Assembly (NCBI GenBank): GCA_021835845.1
Contig: JAKBJU010000006.1
Location: 1 to 64,000 of the forward strand
DNA from: Pseudomonadota bacterium
GTDB taxonomy: Bacteria > Pseudomonadota > Gammaproteobacteria > Burkholderiales > JABEVD01
Direction: 5' to 3'
Length of the DNA stretch: 64,000 bases
The notes below the pieces were generated by a model. It did no database searches and had not been told where the DNA came from. It saw only the letters and a list, made by a program, of their open reading frames with translations. Position 1 is the first letter of the stretch, and every line of letters starts with the position of its first letter. Position numbers and translations under genes: made by a program. Below, in pieces: positions 17,613-26,164 of the stretch.

Positions 17613-18152
17613 ATGCGTTTTGTACCAACCCCGCTGCCTGATGCCTACCTGATTGAACCTCAGCCGATCTCGGACGAAAGGGGTTTTTTTGCCAGGACTT
17701 TCTGCAGGGACGAGTTTGCAGCGCATGGCCTCGACCCGAACCTCGTCCAGTGCAACATTTCCTACAACAAGAGGAAAGGGACTCTCAGGGGAATGCACTT
17801 CCAGAAGGCGCCTCACGAAGAAACCAAGGTCGTTCGCTGCACCCAGGGAAGAATATACGATGTCATGGTCGACCTGCGCCCTGAATCCTGCACCTTCCGC
17901 AGATGGTTCGGCGCCGAACTTTCAGCCGGGAACAGGCATGCGCTCTACATCCCGAAAGGCTTTGCACACGGCTTTCTGACCCTCACCAACGATGTCGAAG
18001 TGCTCTACCAGATGTCGGAATCTTTCCATGCGGAATGCGCTTCAGGCGTCAGATGGAACGACCCGGCATTTTTCATCAGCTGGCCAGAGGAGGTGGCCGT
18101 GATATCGGAGCGAGATGCCGGTTACCCCGACTTCGTCAGAGTCCTGCCATGA
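17613..18152 (+). CDS. Nucleotide 4-keto-6-deoxyhexose 3,5-epimerase (RmlC family)
   Basis: 179 aa cupin of the RmlC fold. Family catalytic residues are present: His62 in GTLRGMHFQ, Lys72, Tyr132 in VLYQMSE and an Asp near 168. The Tyr and His pair argue for true epimerase activity and not a degenerate cupin. No dTDP-glucose genes (rfbA, rfbB) are in the window, so in this setting it more likely acts on a CDP-linked, perhaps C-methylated, ketosugar than on dTDP-4-keto-rhamnose. Starts one base after the methyltransferase stop. Confidence 0.88.
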   Translation: MRFVPTPLPDAYLIEPQPISDERGFFARTFCRDEFAAHGLDPNLVQCNISYNKRKGTLRGMHFQKAPHEETKVVRCTQGRIYDVMVDLRPESCTFRRWFGAELSAGNRHALYIPKGFAHGFLTLTNDVEVLYQMSESFHAECASGVRWNDPAFFISWPEEVAVISERDAGYPDFVRVLP

Positions 18153-19021
18153 AAATCCTGCTGATCGGCAGAACTGGCCAACTCGGCAGCAGCATTCTGG
18201 CGGAGCGTACGAACCACACCATCATTGCGCCAGCCCGAAGCGAGCTGGACATCGAGTCGATGGCGTCCTGCGAACGTGCGATAGACGGATCCTGCCCCGA
18301 TGTGGTCATCAATACCGCCGCATTTCACAACGTGCCGCAATGCGAAATCGAGCCCTTAAAGGCATTCGATGTCAATTGCATAGCGATCCGCAATCTTGCC
18401 GCCATTTGCGCCAAAAGAAATGTACGTCTCATAACTTTCAGCACGGACTACGTGTTCGGCGGGGAGAAGCGCACCCCCTATCGGGAGGATGACCGGACAG
18501 GGCCGCTGCAGATCTACGGCATTTCCCGGCTGGCAGGCGAATTTTCAGCCCTGGCTATGGCGCCCGATCATGCGACAATCATACGCACTTGCGGACTTTA
18601 CGGATTGAGCGGTGCGAACTCCAAGGGCGGCAACTTCGTGGACAAGCGTATCGCCGACGCAAAGACCATAAAGAAACTTGAAATGGGCTCCGATCAGGTG
18701 GTATCTCCAACCCATGCCGGAGATCTCGCAAAGGCCGTTCTGCAGATGATTGAACACCCTCAGCTTACTCCCGGGATCTATCATCTGGTGAATGAAGGCG
18801 AGTGTACCTGGTTCGAATTCACCCGGGCGATTTACGAACTGATGGAGTTGGACACCAGTGTGACTCCGGTGGACCGGGGAGGCAGAAGCGGGGAGATGCG
18901 GCGCCCGCGCTACTCTGCCCTTGCCAATGTCAAGGTGAGAGAACTGGGAATCGTCATGCCGCACTGGCGGAATGCCCTGGAGCGCTATCTTGACGACAAA
19001 TATGGATTGCACAATACATGA
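18149..19021 (+). CDS. NDP-4-keto-6-deoxyhexose reductase (RmlD family) with Arg in place of catalytic Lys
   Basis: 290 aa. MKILLIGRTGQLGSSI is the RmlD NAD(P)H loop; FSTDYVFGG at 97-105 and PLQIYGISRLAGE around 123 follow. Tyr123 is present, but the Lys of YxxxK is Arg127. RmlD reduces the C4 ketone at the end of deoxyhexose synthesis; here it would finish a CDP-6-deoxyhexose. The substitution may lower or alter activity, and homologues with Arg would need checking. ATGA overlaps at both ends. Confidence 0.82.
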   Translation: MKILLIGRTGQLGSSILAERTNHTIIAPARSELDIESMASCERAIDGSCPDVVINTAAFHNVPQCEIEPLKAFDVNCIAIRNLAAICAKRNVRLITFSTDYVFGGEKRTPYREDDRTGPLQIYGISRLAGEFSALAMAPDHATIIRTCGLYGLSGANSKGGNFVDKRIADAKTIKKLEMGSDQVVSPTHAGDLAKAVLQMIEHPQLTPGIYHLVNEGECTWFEFTRAIYELMELDTSVTPVDRGGRSGEMRRPRYSALANVKVRELGIVMPHWRNALERYLDDKYGLHNT

Positions 19022-19965
19022 GCCCCGGTAAGACATACTGTCCTTATTGCAAAGAATCTGCGACGCTGTTGTTTTCAGTCCCGGACATCAACCAGAAGAT
19101 GTCCGACGAGATTTTTGACTACTACCGTTGCCATGGATGCGGGCTGATTTTCCTGGCCCCGATTCCCCGAAATATTCAGGATTATTATGGACAGGCCTAT
19201 TCCGCCTATCAGAAAACAGACCATACTAAAGATAATGTGGCTAGCTACGATCTGGGCAAGCTGGAAATCGTCAAACAGCATGCCAAGGGATGCACGTTAC
19301 TGGAAATAGGGCCGGGCAATGGGACTTTTGCCTTCCTGGCAAAACAAGAGGGTTTTATTGTCGACACCATTGAAATGGATTCGAAATGCAGCCAGTTCCT
19401 CGCGGAAACGATCAAGGTCAGAAATTCGATCCATAGCTCGAATATAGTTGAAAGTCTTGAAAATATCACAGAGCGATACGATGCAATTGTCATGTGGCAT
19501 GTTTTGGAGCATTTGGAGTCTCCCTGGAGTGTATTAAGGGCATTATCAAACGCGTTGGCGCCCAATGGCGTGGCTATCATAGCTGTCCCCAATCCTGCAG
19601 CATTTCAATTCAAGCTGTTCGGGAAATACTGGAAACATGTCGACGCGCCACGACATACAATGTTTGTTCCTGCTCACTTGCTGGAAAAACAGATGGTGCA
19701 GGCAGGTCTTCAAAAAGTCCTCGTCACCACAACCGACCGTGTAAGTTCAGAATTCAACTCGCGTGGGTGGTGGCTCCACTCCCTTAACAACTTCATATCC
19801 AGACGCCCCAACCGGCTTCTCGCCTGGATATTGAACAGGAGGGCCGTCAATTTCATTGTTTACGGTTTTGTCCACCTTCTCGAGCGAACTGACGGCGCCG
19901 GAAATGCCTATCTTGCCATTTTCAGAAAGCCGGGGGGAAATGTCCCCATGGAAGGCCCTGATTGA
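19018..19965 (+). CDS. SAM-dependent methyltransferase with N-terminal zinc ribbon
   Basis: 315 aa. CPYCKES and CHGCGLIF near the N-terminus form a four-Cys ribbon. LLEIGPGNGTFAFLAKQEG starts a Methyltransf_23 domain, followed by MWHVLEHLESPWSVL and APNGVAIIAVPNP. The C-terminal 60 residues are hydrophobic or basic. Such proteins often O-methylate sugars in O-antigen loci. Codon use turns AT-richer from here through the flippase. Target unknown; ATGA overlap with the reductase. Confidence 0.75.
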   Translation: MSPGKTYCPYCKESATLLFSVPDINQKMSDEIFDYYRCHGCGLIFLAPIPRNIQDYYGQAYSAYQKTDHTKDNVASYDLGKLEIVKQHAKGCTLLEIGPGNGTFAFLAKQEGFIVDTIEMDSKCSQFLAETIKVRNSIHSSNIVESLENITERYDAIVMWHVLEHLESPWSVLRALSNALAPNGVAIIAVPNPAAFQFKLFGKYWKHVDAPRHTMFVPAHLLEKQMVQAGLQKVLVTTTDRVSSEFNSRGWWLHSLNNFISRRPNRLLAWILNRRAVNFIVYGFVHLLERTDGAGNAYLAIFRKPGGNVPMEGPD

Positions 19966-20858
19966 AAAAGATAGCGCTCGTTCACCTGGTCCGATCCCGC
20001 AACGGCATCGAACCCCTCAAACGTTTCTTAGACTCCTACCTGCGGAATCCGGGAGAAATTGAGCACGAACTACTGATCATTTTCAAGGGATTCAACAGCA
20101 GCCGCGAGCTTTCTTTATACAGGGACGTGCTTGCGGGCACTCCTTACAGGGAAATGAGCGCCCCCGACATTGGCTTCGACATCGGCTCATACATGATCGC
20201 ATTCCAGGCGTTCAGGCATGAATACCCATATTTCTGTTTTACCAACTCATTTTCAGAGATTCTCCATCCAGGATGGCTCGAGTTGCTTTACCGGCACGCA
20301 TCAAGGCCAGAAGTGGGGCTTGTCGGGGCAACCGGCTCTTATCAAAGCATCTCTTCAGGCGCGGAATACCCCACTTATTCCTTTATGAAAAACATTTCCC
20401 CGCTCAAGTCATTTCTTGTGAAACCCTTCCTCGCATGCCTGCATTATTACCGGTCGAGATATTTCATGCGCTTCCCCAATCCGCACATCAGAACTAACGG
20501 GTTCATGTTGCCATCGTCCGTGATGGACACACTGCAGGTCGGCCGGATGCGACGAAAAATGGACGCATATTATTTCGAAAGCGGGCGCAATGGCTTGACA
20601 CAACAGATCCTGCGCATGGGCAAGAAGGCGCTGATTGTCGGCGCCGACGGAATCGGATATGACATACCCGAGTGGTACCGGAGCAATACCTTTTGGCTGG
20701 GCGACCAGAAGAACCTGCTGATCTCGGATAATCAGACGCGCGCATACGCACAAAGCGAATTGATCATGAAAATACGCTATTCCTATTATGCATGGCGGGA
20801 AGATGCCTGGCCCAACGCCACTGCATTGCAATCCGAAGCACCACCTACTGCACTCTGA
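19962..20858 (+). CDS. Probable glycosyltransferase, GT-A-like, poorly characterised
   Basis: 298 aa from a TTG start embedded in the upstream stop (TTGA). The opening IALVHLVRSRNGIEPLKRFLDSY, the HELLIIFKGF strand and the DIGFDIGSYM turn resemble the first half of a GT-A domain, and FCFTNSFSEIL occupies the position of a DxD segment but lacks Asp pairs. Residues about 140-175 are basic and aromatic. I do not recognise a named family; a glycosyltransferase role rests on fold-like features and on the neighbours. Confidence 0.5.
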   Translation: MKKIALVHLVRSRNGIEPLKRFLDSYLRNPGEIEHELLIIFKGFNSSRELSLYRDVLAGTPYREMSAPDIGFDIGSYMIAFQAFRHEYPYFCFTNSFSEILHPGWLELLYRHASRPEVGLVGATGSYQSISSGAEYPTYSFMKNISPLKSFLVKPFLACLHYYRSRYFMRFPNPHIRTNGFMLPSSVMDTLQVGRMRRKMDAYYFESGRNGLTQQILRMGKKALIVGADGIGYDIPEWYRSNTFWLGDQKNLLISDNQTRAYAQSELIMKIRYSYYAWREDAWPNATALQSEAPPTAL

Positions 20859-20860
20859 AA

Positions 20861-22339
20861 ATGAGCGTCAGACGAAACATCATAGCAAATTACCTGGGCA
20901 GGGGCTGGACAGCGCTTCTCAGTTTCGTATTCGTTCCACTTTATATAAAATTTCTCGGTGCAGAAGCTTATGGCCTGATCGGAATATATCTATCCCTGCT
21001 CGGCTTGCTGGCAGTAATGGACTTGGGTCTAAGTACGACGCTCAATCGCATGCTGGCCCAGCAGGCTGTTTCCGAAACAAACCAGTCAGGTCATCTTGTA
21101 GTAACTTTTGAAATCGTCTACTGGTCGATCGGGCTGGCCATCGGCGCAGCCATATTCATGATTGCCCCCTGGCTCACAGCGCACTGGCTCAATCAGAAAG
21201 GGCTCTCTCCCGAAATTGTCACCAACACCATCCGGCTGATGGGGGGAGTCATCGTATTTCAATGGCCGGTGTCGCTGTATTCAGGCGGGCTGATGGGCTT
21301 GCAGCGCCAAGCGCTTCTTAATGCCATCCGCTCTCTGGCTGCAACCGTACAAAGTGTTGGCTCAATCCTGATACTTTGGCTGGTTGCACCAACGATTCAG
21401 GCTTTTTTCGTCTGGCAACTGCTAGCCGGTGCCCTCCAGGTCATTTTGCTCAACAAATGCCTCAAACAGTCCCTGCCTAAGACAATGCACAAACCGAAAT
21501 TCGACCTGAAATGGCTGCTGCACAGTTGGCATTTCAGCGTGGGCACCTTCGGCATTACTATTTTGGGCACCATCCTGACCCAAGTGGACAAGATCATTCT
21601 CAGCAAGTATCTCTCCCTGACGGCTTTTGGGTACTATACCTTGGCGAGCACGATCTGCAGTGCATTGTCCAGTCTGTCAGCCCCCATCTTTTCTGCTGCA
21701 TTTCCGCGGTTTACACAACTCTATGCGGAAGGGGACAATAAAAGGCTGGCCGAACTTTATCACAAGACGAGCCGATTGATGGCGCTTTCCATGGTTCCGA
21801 TTGGCGTAACATTGGCATTCTTCCCCTCCGCCATCCTTTTCCTGTGGCTACACAATGCAGGGATGGTGGACAACGTCTCTCCCATCTTAAGAGTGATGGT
21901 CATCGGCACGGCTGCCAATTCAATAATGACCCTGCCGCTGGCCTTGCAGTTGGCAAGCGGCTGGACCAAGCTGTCTTTCTACAAAAACATCATTGCGGTA
22001 ATCTTGTTCGTACCCATGCTGTCTGTTCTCATATCGGTTTACGGCGCCTTGGGGGGCGCAATCAGCTGGACCATCTTGAATCTCTGCTATGTCGCATTTG
22101 AGCCCTTGGTCATGCATCGGAGAATTCTGCAATCCGAAATGATGAAATGGTATGTGGCAGATCTAGGCGCCATCGTTCTGACTGCACTTGTCGTCGGTGG
22201 TACGGTCTGGCACTTCTCCAGACAGTTGGCTCATGATCCCCTGCCGTTTATACTTAGCTTGGTGACCACATGGATCATTTCGGGCAGTTTCTTATGGCCA
22301 AGAGCCGGGAACCTGTTCCGCACAGACACCACGCATTGA
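20861..22339 (+). CDS. wzx: Wzx-type polysaccharide flippase
   Basis: 492 aa integral membrane protein of the MOP superfamily with about 12-14 hydrophobic segments. NYLGRGWTALLSFVFVPLYIKFLG is the usual Wzx opening, and QVDKIILSKYLSLTAFGYYTLA the conserved mid-protein motif. It would flip undecaprenyl-linked oligosaccharide to the periplasm. Its presence beside Wzm/Wzt means the locus has two glycan export routes. Two bases after the preceding stop; last gene of its string. Confidence 0.9.
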   Translation: MSVRRNIIANYLGRGWTALLSFVFVPLYIKFLGAEAYGLIGIYLSLLGLLAVMDLGLSTTLNRMLAQQAVSETNQSGHLVVTFEIVYWSIGLAIGAAIFMIAPWLTAHWLNQKGLSPEIVTNTIRLMGGVIVFQWPVSLYSGGLMGLQRQALLNAIRSLAATVQSVGSILILWLVAPTIQAFFVWQLLAGALQVILLNKCLKQSLPKTMHKPKFDLKWLLHSWHFSVGTFGITILGTILTQVDKIILSKYLSLTAFGYYTLASTICSALSSLSAPIFSAAFPRFTQLYAEGDNKRLAELYHKTSRLMALSMVPIGVTLAFFPSAILFLWLHNAGMVDNVSPILRVMVIGTAANSIMTLPLALQLASGWTKLSFYKNIIAVILFVPMLSVLISVYGALGGAISWTILNLCYVAFEPLVMHRRILQSEMMKWYVADLGAIVLTALVVGGTVWHFSRQLAHDPLPFILSLVTTWIISGSFLWPRAGNLFRTDTTH

Positions 22340-22531
22340 TAATGCCGTTCTTCATTTTCAGGATTCGATTGAAGCGCAGGAGTTTCACGGCATCTACACT
22401 GCATAGCAAGTAATAACCAGATCTCAATGATAGGAATTGCCATGGTATCCATTCAGATAGAACCAAAAAGATGAACCTGATAACATCGTGCCTTTCAGAC
22501 TATGTGAAGACCAGTTCCCGACAGATCCGTG

Positions 22532-23458
22532 ATGCCAAAAGTTAGTATCTGCATCCCAGTGCATAACGGCGAATGCTTCCTCCGGCAAGCCGTGGAGTCT
22601 GTGGCGCAACAAACCTATCCCGATTTTGAAATCATCATCGTGGACAATGCTTCTGCAGACGGCACGGTGCGACTGGCAGCAGAAATGGCTGGTGGCAACA
22701 GCAAAATTCGCTTGTACAAGAATGAATCCAATCTCGGCCTGGTAAAAAACTTCAATGCCTGCCTGAATCAGGCGCGCGGAAATTATGTCAAATTCCTTTG
22801 CGCAGACGACCTACTGCTGCCTTCCTGCCTAGAAAGAATGGTGCGCACGCTCGACGACCATCCTGCCATTTCGCTCGTCTCTGGTGGTCGCCTGATAGTG
22901 GACGAGAACGGCAAAAAGATCGGCGTGCAGCACTATTCGCAAACGGAACAATTATTGCCGGGAAAGGAAGCGATCAACCGTTGCCTGTTCGGCGCCAATT
23001 ACATCGGCGAACCGACAGCAACCATGTTCCGGAGGGAAGCAGCTCTGCGTGGATTCCGCGAAGAGTTCTCTCACCTGATGGACATGGAAATGTGGTTCCA
23101 TTTGCTGGAGCAGGGAGAACTGGCCAGCTTGCCGGATCCTTTGTGCGCCATTCGCCAGCATTCAGGCCAAATGACCGTACAGAACATCAAGTCTGGCGCG
23201 CTGGTCGAGGATAACGCGCGGCTGTTCGAAGAGTACGGCAAAAAGCCGTATATCCGGAATACCTGGCTGCACAGTGCCATGCGGAAAATCCGTATGGCCT
23301 ACCGGGTCTGGATTTCCAGAAGCCATCTGGATCCCATACGCCGAAAAGAAGTACTGGAAAAACACTCCTTTCCAATGCTGTATTACCTGATCATGCCGGT
23401 ATTCGGCAGATTGCTTGCTTTATTTAGATGCGTTCGCCATCCACTTCGGGCAGCCTGA
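22532..23458 (+). CDS. Family 2 glycosyltransferase
   Basis: 308 aa. VSICIPVHNGECFLRQAVESV, IIIVDNASADGT and VKFLCADDLLLP (DD of the metal site) form a complete GT-A catalytic domain; LMDMEMWFHLLEQG supplies the acceptor-side acid. The frame could start at the GTG three bases earlier; the ATG is taken. It opens a ten-gene overlapping run. The 190 bases before it hold no gene and no strong promoter by eye. Confidence 0.87.
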   Translation: MPKVSICIPVHNGECFLRQAVESVAQQTYPDFEIIIVDNASADGTVRLAAEMAGGNSKIRLYKNESNLGLVKNFNACLNQARGNYVKFLCADDLLLPSCLERMVRTLDDHPAISLVSGGRLIVDENGKKIGVQHYSQTEQLLPGKEAINRCLFGANYIGEPTATMFRREAALRGFREEFSHLMDMEMWFHLLEQGELASLPDPLCAIRQHSGQMTVQNIKSGALVEDNARLFEEYGKKPYIRNTWLHSAMRKIRMAYRVWISRSHLDPIRRKEVLEKHSFPMLYYLIMPVFGRLLALFRCVRHPLRAA

Positions 23459-23459
23459 G

Positions 23460-24245
23460 TTGAAGCCTGCGTTGAGCCTTTCCATTGTCAGCCACAAACA
23501 AATCACCCTGGTTGCACAGCTGCTCGAAAATGTTCGGGATTATTGTAAGGATGATGCCATTGAATTGGTACTTACACTCAATTCTCCGGAAGAGCTTCCT
23601 TTTGACGAGCAGGATTACCCTTTCCCGCTCAGAATCATCCGTAATCCATCGCCACAGGGTTTCGGAGAAAACCACAACCAGGCATTCGAGCAGTCGAGGG
23701 GAGATTTCTTTTGCGTACTCAATCCGGATATCCGAATACAGGGAAATGTCTTCAGGGCTTTGCTCCAGGTTCTCGACGATGACCCTGGTATCGGGCTCGC
23801 CGCACCACAGGTAGCCAACCCGAAAGGAGGGATCGAAGACAGCGCCCGGTTTTTCCCAACCCCACTGGAAATCCTGGGAAAGGCTTTCGGACGCGGCTCC
23901 CGCAGATACCCAGGAGCAGGCATTGTTTCCTTCCCCGACTGGGTGGCCGGCATGTTCATGGTGTTCCCCTCAAGGGTATTCCGCGAAATCGGCGGATTCG
24001 ATGCGCGGTATTTCCTGTATTATGAAGATGTAGATTTGTGCGCACGGTTGCAAACTCACGGCTATCGCATTGCTTTGTGCCGGAACATATCGGTCGTGCA
24101 TGATGCCCAGCGTGCCAGCCACCGCAACTTCAAATACTTGCGATGGCATGCCGCCAGCATGCTGCGATTTTTCATGTCGCCGGCTTACCGAGCGGTTCGC
24201 AGACGGAATCACTGGAAGCTAGGGGAACAAGGATCGGAGCAATGA
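23460..24245 (+). CDS. Family 2 glycosyltransferase (rhamnosyltransferase-like)
   Basis: About 261 aa from a TTG one base after the preceding stop; a longer frame from 23415 would overlap that gene by 44 bases. ALSLSIVSHKQITLVAQL starts the domain, FFCVLNPDIRI has the NPD metal motif, and YFLYYEDVDLCARLQTHGY is the ED motif of WbbL-type enzymes. Donor unknown. ATGA-type overlap with wbpV. Confidence 0.83.
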   Translation: MKPALSLSIVSHKQITLVAQLLENVRDYCKDDAIELVLTLNSPEELPFDEQDYPFPLRIIRNPSPQGFGENHNQAFEQSRGDFFCVLNPDIRIQGNVFRALLQVLDDDPGIGLAAPQVANPKGGIEDSARFFPTPLEILGKAFGRGSRRYPGAGIVSFPDWVAGMFMVFPSRVFREIGGFDARYFLYYEDVDLCARLQTHGYRIALCRNISVVHDAQRASHRNFKYLRWHAASMLRFFMSPAYRAVRRRNHWKLGEQGSEQ

Positions 24246-25204
24246 ACGCACTGGTCACCGGAGCGAACGGATTCGTCGGGCAGGTGCTATGCAGGGACCT
24301 GATCGAACGCGGATATGCCGTTAGGGGCGCGGTGCGCCAGGAAGCGGCGGTTCTGCCTCCCGGCATGGAAAAAATCGTTGTCGGTCCCATAGATGGCAAT
24401 ACAGACTGGTCGGATGCCTTGCAGGGCATCGACATCGTGTTCCATCTGGCGGCAAGAGTCCATGTCATGCGCGAAAAGAGTGCTGATCCGCTTGCCGAAT
24501 TCAGGAAGGTGAACTTCGAAGGCACCGAAAGGCTTGCAAAATCGGCCGCAGCAGCAGGCGCCAGGCGACTGGTTTACGTCAGCTCGATCAAGGTGAATGG
24601 GGAAAATACCCGGAACAAACCTTTCTCTGAAAAGGATGAACCGAATCCGCAGGACCCCTACGGGGTCTCGAAACGAGAGGCCGAAGCAGCTCTGCAAAGA
24701 ATCTCCGATGAAACGGGTCTCGAAGTTGTCGTCGTTCGCCCGCCGCTGGTCTACGGTCCGGGCGTGGGCGGGAATTTCGCGAGAATGCTCAGCTGGATCA
24801 GAAAGGGAATTCCCCTGCCCCTCGGCTCGGTCAAAAACCGCCGCAGCATGATTTATGTGGAAAATCTAGCAGATGCCCTGATCCGTTGCGCAACCCACCC
24901 GGAGGCTGCAAACGAAACTTTTCTCGTGAGCGACACGGAAACCGTTTCCACCCCTGAACTGATTCGCATCCTCTCGGAAAAGATGGGGGTAGCGCCAAGA
25001 ACCCCCCCCTTTCCTCTACCTTTGCTTCGCCTGCTCGGCAAATTCGCCGGAAAATCCGCCGAAATGGAACGGCTGACCGAATCTCTGGAAATCGATTCCG
25101 GAAAAATCCGAAGCAAACTGGGCTGGAACCCGCCTCATGCCCTGTCGGAAGGCATGGCACAAACCGCGACATGGTATGATAGCTTGCCTGGACAAGAACC
25201 TTGA
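24242..25204 (+). CDS. wbpV: UDP-4-keto-6-deoxy-HexNAc 4-reductase (WbpV-like)
   Basis: 320 aa extended SDR. NALVTGANGFVGQVLC binds NAD(P), YVSSIKVNGE holds the Ser, and DPYGVSKREAE the Tyr/Lys pair. Gene order with the next two genes is the same as the wbpV-wbpL-wbpM module of Pseudomonas aeruginosa O6. There, WbpM makes UDP-4-keto-6-deoxy-GlcNAc and the reductase yields a UDP-6-deoxy-HexNAc (QuiNAc or FucNAc) for WbpL. Which epimer is made cannot be told from sequence. Confidence 0.83.
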   Translation: MNALVTGANGFVGQVLCRDLIERGYAVRGAVRQEAAVLPPGMEKIVVGPIDGNTDWSDALQGIDIVFHLAARVHVMREKSADPLAEFRKVNFEGTERLAKSAAAAGARRLVYVSSIKVNGENTRNKPFSEKDEPNPQDPYGVSKREAEAALQRISDETGLEVVVVRPPLVYGPGVGGNFARMLSWIRKGIPLPLGSVKNRRSMIYVENLADALIRCATHPEAANETFLVSDTETVSTPELIRILSEKMGVAPRTPPFPLPLLRLLGKFAGKSAEMERLTESLEIDSGKIRSKLGWNPPHALSEGMAQTATWYDSLPGQEP

Positions 25205-26163
25205 CCAACTTGCTTGCTCCTTTCCTTTCATTCGGAATCACCCTCGCCGTCCTCGTCTTGCTGACAAAGGGAAGGATGGCAAAATTTGCAATCGACAAAC
25301 CCAACGAAAGGTCGCTTCATGAAAAGCCCGTCCCGCGCACCGGCGGCGTCGCCGTACTCTGCGGTATCGTGGGCGGATGGGCTTTGCTCGGCCCCCCTGC
25401 CATGCCTGTCCTGGCCAGCCTGCTGATCCTGGTTACCGTATCCTTCCTCGACGACCTTTACAGCCTGCCGGTTCCTGTCCGCTTCGGCGCGCATTTCCTC
25501 GCTGCGGGCAGCTTCGCATTCTTCTATCTTTTTCCCTCGATCGGCCTCGCGGGGATTTTCGCCGCCGCAACCGCGATCGTCTGGATGATTAACCTGTATA
25601 ATTTCATGGACGGTTCGGACGGCCTGGCAGGCGGCATGGCGCTTTTCGGATTCGGATTCTACGGCGTCGCCGCGTTCCTCGCCGGAGACGATTATTTCTC
25701 GCTGCTCAACATGACGATTGCAATGAGCGCTGGCGCGTTTCTCTTTTTCAATTTCCATCCCGCCAGAATTTTCATGGGGGATTCGGGCTCGATTCCCCTG
25801 GGATTTCTCGCTGCCGCCTTCGGCCTCCTCGGTTGGGAAAACGGCGACTGGCCGTTCTGGTTTCCATTGGCAATTTTCTCGCCCTTCGTCATGGATGCCA
25901 CAGCAACTTTGCTGAAGCGGCTTTTCAGGGGAGAAAAATTCTGGCAGGCCCACAGGGAACATTACTACCAGAGGCTGATCCGGATGGGGCTCGGCCACCG
26001 AAACCTGGCGCTCCTGGAATATGCCCTGATGCTGGCAATCGGTGTTTCCTCCCTGCTCGCCATCCGACACGCCAGCGGCTGGATTCTGATTTCAGGATGG
26101 GGGCTGTTTTTCTTTACCGCCATGCGCCGCATAGACAGCCGCTGGATTCATTACTTGAAATAA
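25201..26163 (+). CDS. wbpL: Undecaprenyl-phosphate HexNAc-1-phosphate transferase (WbpL/WecA family)
   Basis: 320 aa with about ten membrane segments, starting at a TTG that overlaps the wbpV stop (TTGA). It moves a 6-deoxy-HexNAc 1-phosphate from UDP to undecaprenyl phosphate, the first step of O-unit assembly. Family sites: VPRTGG near 45, FLDDLYSLP, NLYNFMDGSDGLAGG with the catalytic and metal Asp residues, and FMGDSGSIPLG. The HREHYYQRL loop is that of the WbpL/WbcO subgroup. Confidence 0.92.
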   Translation: MTNLLAPFLSFGITLAVLVLLTKGRMAKFAIDKPNERSLHEKPVPRTGGVAVLCGIVGGWALLGPPAMPVLASLLILVTVSFLDDLYSLPVPVRFGAHFLAAGSFAFFYLFPSIGLAGIFAAATAIVWMINLYNFMDGSDGLAGGMALFGFGFYGVAAFLAGDDYFSLLNMTIAMSAGAFLFFNFHPARIFMGDSGSIPLGFLAAAFGLLGWENGDWPFWFPLAIFSPFVMDATATLLKRLFRGEKFWQAHREHYYQRLIRMGLGHRNLALLEYALMLAIGVSSLLAIRHASGWILISGWGLFFFTAMRRIDSRWIHYLK

Positions 26164-26164
26164 C

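Noticed and set aside
14578..19021. dTDP-rhamnose (rmlBDAC) operon
   Set aside because: The epimerase and reductase look like RmlC/RmlD, but the nucleotidyltransferase and dehydratase are clearly RfbF and RfbG of the CDP-glucose branch, and rmlA/rmlB are absent.
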